DNA from: Cohnella abietis
GTDB taxonomy: Bacteria; Bacillota; Bacilli; Paenibacillales; Paenibacillaceae
Direction: 5' to 3'
Length of the DNA stretch: 64,000 nt
Assembly: GCF_004295585.1 (NCBI RefSeq)
Contig: NZ_AP019400.1
Coordinates: forward strand, 4,562,001 to 4,626,000
This document shows positions 33,306 through 41,500 of this stretch, piece by piece (positions within the stretch are counted from its first letter, which is position 1; every line of letters starts with the position of its first letter). Made by a program: the position numbers and the translations under genes. The notes beneath the pieces are model-generated. The model searched no databases, was not told the origin of the DNA, and saw only the letters and a program-made list of their open reading frames with translations.

Positions 33306-34688
33306 TTATATTTCCTTTACAAGAATGCGAGTTCCATCTACTGAGATTACCTGTACCGACTTACCTTTTTCAACAAATTCGCCAGAAGTTATGACGTCAA
33401 GTCTTTGTCCATCAAATTCCGCTAAGCCGGAAGGACGCAGCATAGATAACGTCTGTCCTTCTTGCCCGACCCATTTGTCACGAGAAACCTGTGGAACATA
33501 GCCCTTCTCGGCTGTAAGCTGCTCGCTCAGAATAAATCGATTCCATATTCCCTTTTTGCGGAAAATATAGGCGAAAATAATGACCACGGCTAGGGCAACA
33601 AGTGATGCGATTCCCAATGACCTTAGAGCATTACCTGTGTCATAAGCGCCCATTGTAATTCCGGTAATAACTCCGGCTGTCCCAAGTATGCCCAGGATAC
33701 CAAAGCTAGGAACGAACATCTCTAAGACGAGAAGAATGATCCCGATAATAAACAGAACAATGGCTTCCATCCCCGCAAACCCCGCGATCGACTGTCCAAA
33801 GAAATACAAACCGAAAGCAATCAAGCCTGTTATTCCCGGCGCTCCAAATCCCGGAACTAGCAATTCAATGACTATGCCTGCGATACCAATAATAAGGAGT
33901 AGCGTGGCAATGCCAGGGCTCGTTACGAACTCCGAAACTCTTTCGGCAAGTGAAGGTTTTAATTCGACGACAGTCCGTTCAGATAAGCCTTTCCATGCAA
34001 TGACTTCCGTCACTGATTTGGCAACCGTATCTGCATAACCAACCTTCAGAGCCTTATCTGCCGATAAAGATAGGATTTGACCTTTTCCGATCTTTTCTCC
34101 TATTTCCTTAAGCTCGATTTCAGCATTAGGATCTACCATCTTGATGGCAATAGCTGGATTACGTCCATTCAGCCCAGCAGCGCTTTCCATCTCTGCGCTC
34201 CAGAAGGAAACATACTTCGGGTTTTCTACTGCATTACCCTCTTCATCCACAATCATCGCCGCCCCGATAGTTGTACCCGGAGCCATAGCGATATCATTCG
34301 CATTCAGGGCAAGATATGCTCCCGCAGAAGCTGCTTTACCACTAACGAAAGCAACTGTTGGAACGGTTGACTCTCGAATAAGCTTCCCTATATCCTCGGC
34401 AGACTTCAATCTTCCACCGGGAGTATCGATATCCAACACGATGAGCGATGCTTTAGCTTCTTCTGCCTCCTTCATGACACGTTCCAGAAAGGAGAGCAAT
34501 CCACTTTCAACCGTCTGCTTCACCGGAATGACATATACATGTCCCCCCGTTGGCGGCGTTTCAGCTGCGCGAGCGCTTTCAGTGACTGCTCCGAGAACGG
34601 GAATTCCTATAAGCATAAGCAGCAAGGCAAGCCTTACTATCTTAATCCAACCAGAAACCCTTTTACGGTTTGGATCCTTCACACCCAA
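33306..34688 (-). CDS. nfeD: NfeD-family membrane protein with ClpP-like domain (YqeZ)
   Basis: A partner of flotillin FloA in Bacillota, probably a membrane serine protease of the ClpP-class/NfeD type. The 460-residue protein has a signal peptide (about residues 15-40, ending AESARAA-like), a ClpP-like domain with DIDTPGG and the candidate nucleophile in VSGKAASAGAYLA, a run of about five membrane helices from 265 to 375, and a C-terminal NfeD OB-fold domain (VGQEGQTLSMLRPSG and GEFVEKGKSVQV). The TTG at 34688 is chosen because GGAGGA precedes it by 6 bases; the frame is open to 34757. In-frame GTG 34682 is an alternative. It lies 75 bases before floA. Confidence 0.93.
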   Translation of the reverse strand: MGVKDPNRKRVSGWIKIVRLALLLMLIGIPVLGAVTESARAAETPPTGGHVYVIPVKQTVESGLLSFLERVMKEAEEAKASLIVLDIDTPGGRLKSAEDIGKLIRESTVPTVAFVSGKAASAGAYLALNANDIAMAPGTTIGAAMIVDEEGNAVENPKYVSFWSAEMESAAGLNGRNPAIAIKMVDPNAEIELKEIGEKIGKGQILSLSADKALKVGYADTVAKSVTEVIAWKGLSERTVVELKPSLAERVSEFVTSPGIATLLLIIGIAGIVIELLVPGFGAPGITGLIAFGLYFFGQSIAGFAGMEAIVLFIIGIILLVLEMFVPSFGILGILGTAGVITGITMGAYDTGNALRSLGIASLVALAVVIIFAYIFRKKGIWNRFILSEQLTAEKGYVPQVSRDKWVGQEGQTLSMLRPSGLAEFDGQRLDVITSGEFVEKGKSVQVISVDGTRILVKEI

Positions 34689-34862
34689 GTTTATTCCTCC
34701 TCTAATTTTTCTTTCCACATTAAGATATACTACGTTTCGACACACCTTAGGTTTCATAATACCTTAATTATGCCCTAATTACCCCCATTTTTGAAAAATG
34801 GGGGCAATTGAAGTGATGCTGAGCACCTTGGTTTAAAGATAGCTTACTGCACCTTTTATCAT

Positions 34863-35180
34863 GTTGAGTGGAGCGGTAGCTATAGAATTTATGCTTACAG
34901 TGTCTCGAGCTACATCCCCGCGCACGCCTTGAATGGTGTAATAACCATATAATGTATGGCTATTACCTCCTAAACCACGTTGAATGGCGCAATAGCTATA
35001 GAATGTATGCTTAAATGCATCCCCAGCCGCGTTGAATGGAGTAATAACCATATAATGTATGGCTACTGCTTCCCAAACCACGTTGAATGGAGCAATAGCT
35101 ATAGAATGTATGCTTAAATGCATCCCCAGCCGCGTTGAATGGAGCAATAGCTATAATTTCCAAGCTTACTACGTTCCGAG
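34863..35180. repeat. Repeat array 1: alternating 51-52 bp units of two types
   Basis: Six units begin with GTTGAATGG-like sequence at 34863, 34928, 34979, 35031, 35082 and 35134. Spacings are 65, 51, 52, 51 and 52 bases. Type A units (34863, 34979, 35082 and a truncated one at 35134) carry GCAATAGCTATAGAATG and TGCATCCCCAGCCGC. Type B units (34928, 35031) carry TAATAACCATATAATG and end CCCAAACCAC. The two full A units differ at one base. The array lies between nfeD and yqeY in about 580 bases without a real gene. The 104-codon frame crossing it on the minus strand is a by-product of the repetition. B units hold a CCATA-5 nt-TATGG hairpin and A units a bulged AGC(T)ATA-5 nt-TATGCT equivalent. 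Confidence 0.85.
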
Positions 35181-35299
35181 CCCACCACTGACCTGCCCTC
35201 CAAAGTATGCTCCCTCACCGTTCGCACAGTCTCTCCAACACTTCTGGGTTTGAGTGTATTAATGCGCAGCGAAAGCAGCCACATCAACTTCTAAACAAA

Positions 35300-35331
35300 G
35301 CAAAAAGCACCTCCCGTTAAGGAGATGCCTG
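35300..35331 (-). terminator. Intrinsic terminator after yqeY
   Basis: Minus strand: GGCATCTCC and GGGAGGTGC around TTAAC, followed by five T residues. Ends the rpsU-yqeY unit. Confidence 0.75.
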
Positions 35332-35345
35332 TCGTTCACGTCGGA

Positions 35346-35789
35346 TTATTGCAGAGATTGCTGGACAATTGCGTTGACGAGCTTACCATCAGCAAGGCCC
35401 TTCACCTTGGGCATAAGTGCACCCATTAATTTCCCCAGGTCGGCTTTAGAAGAAGCACCGGTTTCTTGCATGGTCTGTGCTACAATAGCTTTGACTTCTT
35501 CTTCAGTTAGCTGTTGTGGAAGATATTCGGAGATAATCTCAATTTCTGCAGTGACATTACTTACTAAATCTTCTCGATCCCCTCGTTTGAAATCCTCGAG
35601 GGAATCGCGTCGCTGCTTGAGTTCACGGCTCAATATATTAAGCGTCTCGTTTTCTTCAAGCGGGCGGCGCAGCTCGATTTCTTGGTTTTTGATTGAAGCA
35701 CGAACCATGCGAATGGTCTGAAGGCGGAATTTATTCCCATCCCTCATCGCTTGCTTCATATCTTCATTCAAACGTTCCGCGAGATTCAT
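35346..35789 (-). CDS. yqeY: YqeY-family protein (GatB/Yqey domain)
   Basis: A 147-residue, mainly helical protein with the GatB/YqeY domain, which resembles the tRNA-binding tail of GatB; it may act on tRNA but its activity is not proven. The family stretches AERLNEDMKQAMRDGNKFRLQTIRM, ISEYLPQQLTEEE, and the C-terminal DLGKLMGALMPKVKG are all present. It follows rpsU by 15 bases, as in most Bacillota, and closes at a terminator. Confidence 0.95.
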   Translation of the reverse strand: MNLAERLNEDMKQAMRDGNKFRLQTIRMVRASIKNQEIELRRPLEENETLNILSRELKQRRDSLEDFKRGDREDLVSNVTAEIEIISEYLPQQLTEEEVKAIVAQTMQETGASSKADLGKLMGALMPKVKGLADGKLVNAIVQQSLQ

Positions 35790-35804
35790 GAGTGCGGATT
35801 CCTC

Positions 35805-35978
35805 CTAGAACTTCCGTTTACGCGCAGCTTCGGACTTCAACTTCCGCTTCACGCTTGGTTTCTCGTAATGTTTACGCTTCTTCACTTCTGCGAGAACGCC
35901 GTCTTTGGCAATGGAACGCTTAAAGCGGCGGAGTGCAGCGTCGATTGTTTCATTTTTTCTTACTTTCGTTTCTGCCAC
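35805..35978 (-). CDS. rpsU: 30S ribosomal protein S21
   Basis: S21 sits on the 30S platform and helps mRNA binding at initiation. The 57-residue protein (AETKVRKNETIDAALRRFKR at its N-terminus, KRKHYEKPSVKRK in the middle) is the typical basic Bacillota form. The GTG at 35978 is chosen because GGAGGGAGGG precedes it; the frame extends 21 bases further upstream without a site. It forms an operon with yqeY. Confidence 0.96.
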   Translation of the reverse strand: MAETKVRKNETIDAALRRFKRSIAKDGVLAEVKKRKHYEKPSVKRKLKSEAARKRKF

Positions 35979-36117
35979 CTGTTTTCCCTCCCTCCGCAAT
36001 AGACCACAACACGGTTATCAAACTATATTATATGTGATGAGTAAAGGGGGTGTCAACTTTAGTATTCCGGAAAATCCGATTAAATTGACACTACTTTTTT
36101 CCTTCGTCTCAAATCAA

Positions 36118-36471
36118 CTAACTAATCGCTTTATTGCTTAATGGGGCTAGCTTTTCACCGCCGAGAATATTGAAATGCAGGTGAAACACCGTTTGCCCCG
36201 CATCGCTTCCACAATTGTTTATGATTCTGTAGCCATTTTCCGCAAGTCCAGCTTCCCGTGCAACTTGCTGTGCCACTAATAAAGCATGTCCAAGCACACT
36301 ACGGTCTTCAGCCTCACATTCATTCATTGACGCAATATGCTTCTTCGGAATAACTAATAAATGTACTGGTGCTTGTGGTTGAATATCATGAAAGGCGACC
36401 ACTAAGTCGTCCTCATAAACTTTGCGTGAAGGTATTGTGCCTTGAACAATTTTGCAAAAAATGCAATCCAT
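36118..36471 (-). CDS. HIT-family protein with an altered histidine triad
   Basis: A 117-residue HIT protein of the HinT type (nucleoside phosphoramidase or dinucleotide hydrolase). MDCIFCKIVQGTIPS at the start and HLLVIPKKHI are typical, and the first cysteines (C3, C6) are the ones that bind zinc in the family. The His triad region reads FHLHFNILGG: H97 and H99 are present, but the third residue of the HxHxH motif is Asn101. The middle residue H99, the nucleophile, is intact. ATG 36471 is used (the frame extends 12 bases further). It lies downstream of the unknown 36634 gene, after its terminator. Asn instead of His is unusual for active HIT enzymes but the gene is otherwise intact. Confidence 0.92.
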   Translation of the reverse strand: MDCIFCKIVQGTIPSRKVYEDDLVVAFHDIQPQAPVHLLVIPKKHIASMNECEAEDRSVLGHALLVAQQVAREAGLAENGYRIINNCGSDAGQTVFHLHFNILGGEKLAPLSNKAIS

Positions 36472-36579
36472 AATCGGAAGCACCCCTTAGTATCGTTTAT
36501 TAGTATCATAACTTATTCACGCCTGCTTCGTCCAACCTTGTCTCTTCTCAATTGATTATCCATGTGAATAGCAACTCAT

Positions 36580-36620
36580 AAAAAATACTGTCTCAAAAGT
36601 TTTATCACCTTTGAGACAGC
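36580..36620 (-). terminator. Intrinsic terminator after the 36634-37062 gene
   Basis: Minus strand: CTGTCTCAAAG and CTTTTGAGACAG form a strong stem around a short loop, followed by TATTTTTT. Confidence 0.85.
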
Positions 36621-36633
36621 TTAGTTTCATTTT

Positions 36634-37062
36634 TCACCAATAATAGGGTAAAAGTGCCAGTCCAGCCAATCCCGCTAAAGGTAGAACAAGTCGATTAAAC
36701 CTTCTTGGACGATACGGATAAAACGGACCAACTGGGGGGTACAGCGGCGGATGCGGGAAGAAGCCTCGCATTTGATCGACTGCGCCTGGAACTGCTAAGC
36801 AAATCCATTCATCATCAACATGCTCTACAATCCCGTCATAACAAAATCCATCTGCAGCCTGTACCTCCACGTACCGATGCATATGAGATTCGCAAAATGC
36901 TTTTGTTACTTTTTTAGCCACGACGGGATACGTTGCAGGTTTAACCGGCATAGGTACTGCTTCTTCAACGGGTTGAACGACGGGCTGAGTGACAGCTTGA
37001 TTCGGCTGCTTAGTTACGTGGTGGTTTTGCGGTGCTGTTTGAGCCGGTTTTGTTTTCTCCAT
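36634..37062 (-). CDS. Unknown protein with Gln/Pro-rich N-terminus and hydrophobic end
   Basis: A 142-residue protein that I do not recognise. Residues 1-50 are low-complexity (Gln, Pro, Val and His), including NHHVTKQPNQ. A folded core, residues about 58-100 (FCESHMHRYVEVQAADGFCY, DGIVEHVDDEWICLAVP), looks like a small beta barrel. The C-terminus has a Pro/Tyr-rich stretch (FFPHPPLYPPVGPFYPYRP) and ends in a hydrophobic segment, LVLPLAGLAGLALLPYYW, which may anchor it to a membrane or spore surface. The Tyr/Pro style is like spore coat proteins, but this is an impression only. The ATG at 37062 follows AAGGAGGG. It lies between a terminator and repeat array 2. Confidence 0.75.
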   Translation of the reverse strand: MEKTKPAQTAPQNHHVTKQPNQAVTQPVVQPVEEAVPMPVKPATYPVVAKKVTKAFCESHMHRYVEVQAADGFCYDGIVEHVDDEWICLAVPGAVDQMRGFFPHPPLYPPVGPFYPYRPRRFNRLVLPLAGLAGLALLPYYW

Positions 37063-37177
37063 GAGCATTCCCTCCTTGGGCGCCTTTTCCACAGCATATG
37101 CAAATATGGGCGAATGGCTACTTCAAGGAGGTAATATATTTGGGCTCCATTCAATGAGCCAATCTTTAGAGTTATGC

Positions 37178-37748
37178 GGCTGAGAAAGGGCATGATTGGC
37201 GGTAGATGTACGATATTTTCGAGTAACTGGGTTGTGAAAGGCATGCTTGGTTCGTATTGCACGAGATTTTCGAGCAACGGGGTTGTGAATGGCCATGATT
37301 GGTTGGTGTTGCTCGATATTCTCGAGTAACAGGGTTGTGAAAGGGCATGATTGGCGGGAGATGTACGATATTTTCGAGCAACGGGGTTGTGAACGGGCAT
37401 GATTGGCGGGAGATGTACGATATTTTCGAGCAACGGGGTTGTGAAAGGGCACGATTGGTTGGAGATGCACGAGATTTTCAAGTAACTGGGTTGTGAAAGG
37501 GAGGGATTAGTGGGAGATGTACGATATTTTCGAGTAACCGGGTTGTGAAAGGCATGATTGGCGGGAGATGTACGATATTTTCGAGCAACGGGATTGTGAA
37601 AGGGCACGATTGGTGGGGGTTGTTCGAAATTGTCGAGCAACGCGGCTGTAGAAGGGCACGATTGGTGGGGGTTGTTCGAAATTTTCGAGCAACGGAATTG
37701 TGAAAGGGCATGATTGGTTAGTGTTGTTCGAAATTGTCGAGCAACGCG
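37178..37748. repeat. Repeat array 2: about eleven 52-bp tandem units
   Basis: Units begin with GTTGTGAAAGGG-like sequence at about 37178, 37231, 37282, 37334, 37386, 37438, 37490, 37542, 37593, 37645 and 37697, at 51-52 base spacing. The most regular units carry GCATGATTGGCGGGAGATG, then TACGATATTTTCGAGCAACG. At the junctions CAAC-GGG-GTTG can form a short hairpin. Since 52 is not a multiple of three, each frame sees a different register in each unit, yet all three minus-strand frames stay open, so the overlapping frames of up to 208 codons are best read as a by-product. Units diverge from each other by up to about 25 percent, mostly at the ends. The array lies in about 790 bases between two unknown genes. 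Confidence 0.9.
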
Positions 37749-37848
37749 ACAAAGAAAAGCTTCCCCCTCATTCGATGATGAAAGAGAGGGATATATCTCC
37801 TATAGAAACGACCCCGTAAGTTGATTACTTAGGGAAAGTTCCTTGTAT

Positions 37849-38463
37849 TTATAGCTTAGCAGCGAGTTGCTGAAGACCTTGGCTTGCTTCGTTGACAACA
37901 GCTACCCATTCGCCCATCGTTATCATTTGACGGTAGCCAGCTTCACCTAGAATAGGTCGAAAACGCTTGAGGGTTTCATCCATCTGCGCAACTCCATCAC
38001 GAATGAGCGTCAATGCAGCAATCTCATCCCCAGTTAGAGGTCCCTCATGCTCCCCGATATTAGACATAGGGCCATTTTCACCTATAATGACTTTCATTGC
38101 CTCTACTACGGGCTTACCGGCTTCTTCCTTTTTCTTGGATTGCCCCGGAGTCAAGTACGCCGCCTCGATTAGCAATTCAACTGTTTCGCCTGAAGCCATT
38201 GCTGCTTCTCCCAGCTGCCTTACTGCATGTAGCCGATCGCTTTCAGATTTAGCATTAAGTAGTCCCTCTGCCCCATCGTGGAGCCGCTTAGCAAATAGTG
38301 AAGCATAGTTGTATTGCTCAGACAACCTTTGCCCTTGATCTGTCGTGTGTGTCTGCTGTGCTAATAAATATTTTGAATAAGATAAAATGACGAACGTTGA
38401 TAACACTGTAATGATAATGTATAAAACAGGTATTGTGTAAGAACGCTTTTTATTTTCCGACAT
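37849..38463 (-). CDS. Unknown secreted or membrane-anchored helical protein
   Basis: A 204-residue protein that I do not recognise. A basic start (SENKKRSYT) and one membrane helix at about residues 11-31 (IPVLYIIITVLSTFVILSYS) point to an N-terminal anchor with the rest outside. Residues 45-204 are helical, with repeated Glu/Ala/Leu patterns like a helical bundle (LSEQYNYASLFAKRLHDGAE and later LTGDEIAALTLIRDGVAQMD) and no cysteine. The ATG at 38463 follows GGGGGAAAG. It lies downstream of addA on the same strand with a gap of 48 bases, so it could be read through from addBA. Function unknown; no catalytic motif is visible. Confidence 0.78.
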   Translation of the reverse strand: MSENKKRSYTIPVLYIIITVLSTFVILSYSKYLLAQQTHTTDQGQRLSEQYNYASLFAKRLHDGAEGLLNAKSESDRLHAVRQLGEAAMASGETVELLIEAAYLTPGQSKKKEEAGKPVVEAMKVIIGENGPMSNIGEHEGPLTGDEIAALTLIRDGVAQMDETLKRFRPILGEAGYRQMITMGEWVAVVNEASQGLQQLAAKL

Positions 38464-38511
38464 GCCTTTCCCCCGCAATCAAATAATAGCTCTTATTTTC
38501 CCCTTGCCCAA

Positions 38512-41500
38512 TTACTTCAGACGTACGGTTTCCCCACCGTCAAAGAAATAGACGTAAGCCTCTTTAACAGGAATACCCATAATATGTCCAATAGCCTCGC
38601 TGTATCTCTCTACCTGGAACCGGTGCTTCTCCGCTGCATCCAAAGCACTGGAGCCTTTAAGCACATCCGTTTTGTAATCTATAAGCACGAGCCCTTCATC
38701 CTCAGCGAATAAGCAATCTATTACCCCTTGAATGATGACCGTTTCCTCAGACGACGCTTCGATTAAACCAGGATAGACCCGGTCTGCTTCAAGACCATAA
38801 GTAAAGGGAATTTCCCTCCACACCCTAGATGCTTTGCACAAGCGATTATACAAAGGCGTATGACAAAAGCCTGCTACAGCGGAAGCGTCTACACCCTCCC
38901 GCTGCTCTGCTGAAAGAATCTTGCGCTCCACTAACCGCTCAAGCAGCAATGCTATATGTTCAGCCGTCGTTCCTTCTTCAATCGGCAGATGCTGCATAAC
39001 CAAATGAAAAGCCGTTCCCCGTTCCGCAGCAGTCATCTTGCGAGCAGACATGAATCTTGGGCGACGTAATTGAAAGGTAGATGGCCCCCTAACATTCGGA
39101 AGCTGGCCATCCTCCTCCGACCACCCTTCTGCTTCATGCCGTTCTTGCGAATCATCAGGTGAAGACACCGATGAGTAAGGCATTGAGCTCGCAAGCTGAA
39201 TTTGATTTTTCATGGCCGTAATGGAAGTCTTTGCCGCGACCTGTGAAGCCGCTATATCCTTGTACTGCCAAGATAATATACGGGCAACTTGGTCAGACGT
39301 CTCATTTTCGGTCAATTCAACCTTTTCACCGTCTAAAACAGTATTCCAAAGCTGTCCCTCGCTTGGGTTCGAATCATGCTTCTCTTCAACCTGACGGGTA
39401 AAAGTAACCGCAGGCACGATACGACACACCCATTGCCGCATAGGATCAGCAACTTCACTTGCTAGGACAGCCGCTGGTCCTAACCAATCTAAGTACTTGC
39501 TCGCCGCCGCCACAGCATAAGGAGGGAGTCCCTTATCAGCCATTGCCGCGGTTTCACACCATTGCTCCCATTGCTTGCTGGCATCCTTGCTTGTTCCTAC
39601 TAGATACAGCTTCTCTTTAGGGCGTGTAAGCGCCACATAGAGCACCCGCATCTCCTCTGCCAGCATCTCTGCCGCAAGCTTTCGACGGATCGCTAGCTGA
39701 GGCAACGTCGGATAAGTGACACGAGTGTCAGCTTCCAGCATTCTTGGACCAAAGCCAAGCTTCTTGTGCTTTAGGAAAGCTCCATTTAAATCTCTTCGAT
39801 TAAAATTCCTGCCAAGTCCTGCCGCAAAAACAATCGGAAACTCAAGCCCCTTGCTTCTATGAATGGATACGATACGTACGAGGTTCTCACTCTCTCCGAG
39901 TGCGCGCGCTGCACCTAAGTCAGCCCCGGTATCTCGCATCCTCCCCAGAAAGCGTAGAAACCGGAATAAGCCTCTGAATCGAGAGGACTGCTCATACTGG
40001 ACTGCACGATTAACAAGAGCCCGCAAATTGGCTTGCCGCTGCCCTCCGCCCGGTAGCCCGCCTACATAGTCATAATAGCCCGTTTCACGGTACAGCATCC
40101 AAAGCAGATCACCTAATGGTTCTCTTCTTGCAAAGTCTCTCCATTCATCCAGCTTGCGAACGAATGCTGCGAGAGCCTGATGCAGTCCTTCTCCATACAC
40201 ATTGTGTCCATCTTCGTCTATAGCATCGTCTCCCGATCTGGAGGCAGCTTGAACAGCTTCCCAGAACGAGCCATTTCGTCTAGCCAGACGTATTTGGGCT
40301 AATTGCTCAGCCGTAAAGCCTGCTATTGGCGACCTTAGTACACCTGCTAGAGGAATATCCTGATGAGGATTATCAATTATTGAAAGCAAGCTTAAAAGAA
40401 TATCCACCTCAGTAGCGGCAAAATAACCCGTCGCTAAATCAGCATAAGCAGGAATGCCTGCAGCCTTCAGCTCGTCTATGAAAGCAGGAGCTAGCGCTGT
40501 TACCGCACGCAACAAAATAACGATGTCTCTATATTGCACTGGTCGATACAGCTTCGATTTGCCATCATAGACTGCGAATCGCTGCTGGTCATCACCATCT
40601 GCTACCATCAGCTTACGTATTTCCTCGGCAATGCATCTCGCCTCTAGCTGTGCCGCTTCTACGTCCTCTGTTTCCTCCGTTATCCCCTCGGTCGTGGACG
40701 CCCCACTTTCACCAGCTTCAGTGCCTGCCCCCTCAGCAGCAGGCCCCTGGGAGCTATTTTCGGATTTCACTGCTGCTGAGTCCAACAAAATCAATTCTAC
40801 ACGGTATGGATTTGACTTATCCGCATCAGGGTAGCCTTCCCCATAGATGAGCTCAGCTCGTTCATCGTAATTCATTTCCCCTACAGGCTCATGCATAATA
40901 AGCTGGAACACATGATTAACCGCGTTGACGATTTCCCGGCGACTTCGGAAATTTTTGGCCAAATCAATGCGTAATCCATCGGGATCGCTTGCGAACGTTT
41001 CGGAGCCTGAATCAGTAGAAGCATTACCCTCCTCCGAAAATAGCGAAGTAAAGGCTTCATAGGTTTTGTATTTGTTTAGGAACAGACCTGGCTCCGCCAA
41101 CCGAAACCGGTAAATGCTCTGTTTAACATCGCCAACCATAAATACATTGCCTGGCTCTTTTCTAGCAATAAGGGCAACAATAGCTTCCTGAACCTCGTTC
41201 GTATCCTGGTATTCATCCAAATAAATTTCTGAGAATCGATCGCGGAAATTGAGCGCTGCCAATGAGGGTACGCTTTGCTCCGGCGTCGAAGAAGCATCAC
41301 GCAAAATACGCAACGCATAGTGCTCCAGATCCCCGAAATCTAATAAGCCCTTCGCCCGCTTTGCTTGCTCGTAGCGTTCACCAAATTGTACAGCCAGCTC
41401 AGCCAGCTGTTCCATTGCAGGAGCTAGTGAATGGAGCTCTGCAGCATATTGCTCCGGAGAGCGAACGAGCCACTCCTCAGATAGCCTTCCTGCGGCTTTC

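Noticed and set aside
34833..35147. 104-codon minus-strand frame across repeat array 1
   Set aside because: Explained by the alternating repeats; no ribosome site and no family resemblance.
37178..37748. CRISPR array
   Set aside because: The whole 52-base unit repeats, with no unique spacers and no cas genes in the window.
37014..37752. Several overlapping frames on the minus strand with repeated LLENIVHLPP-like peptides
   Set aside because: They are created by the 52-bp repeats. The period is not divisible by three, so the same peptide shifts between frames, and no ribosome site heads any of them.
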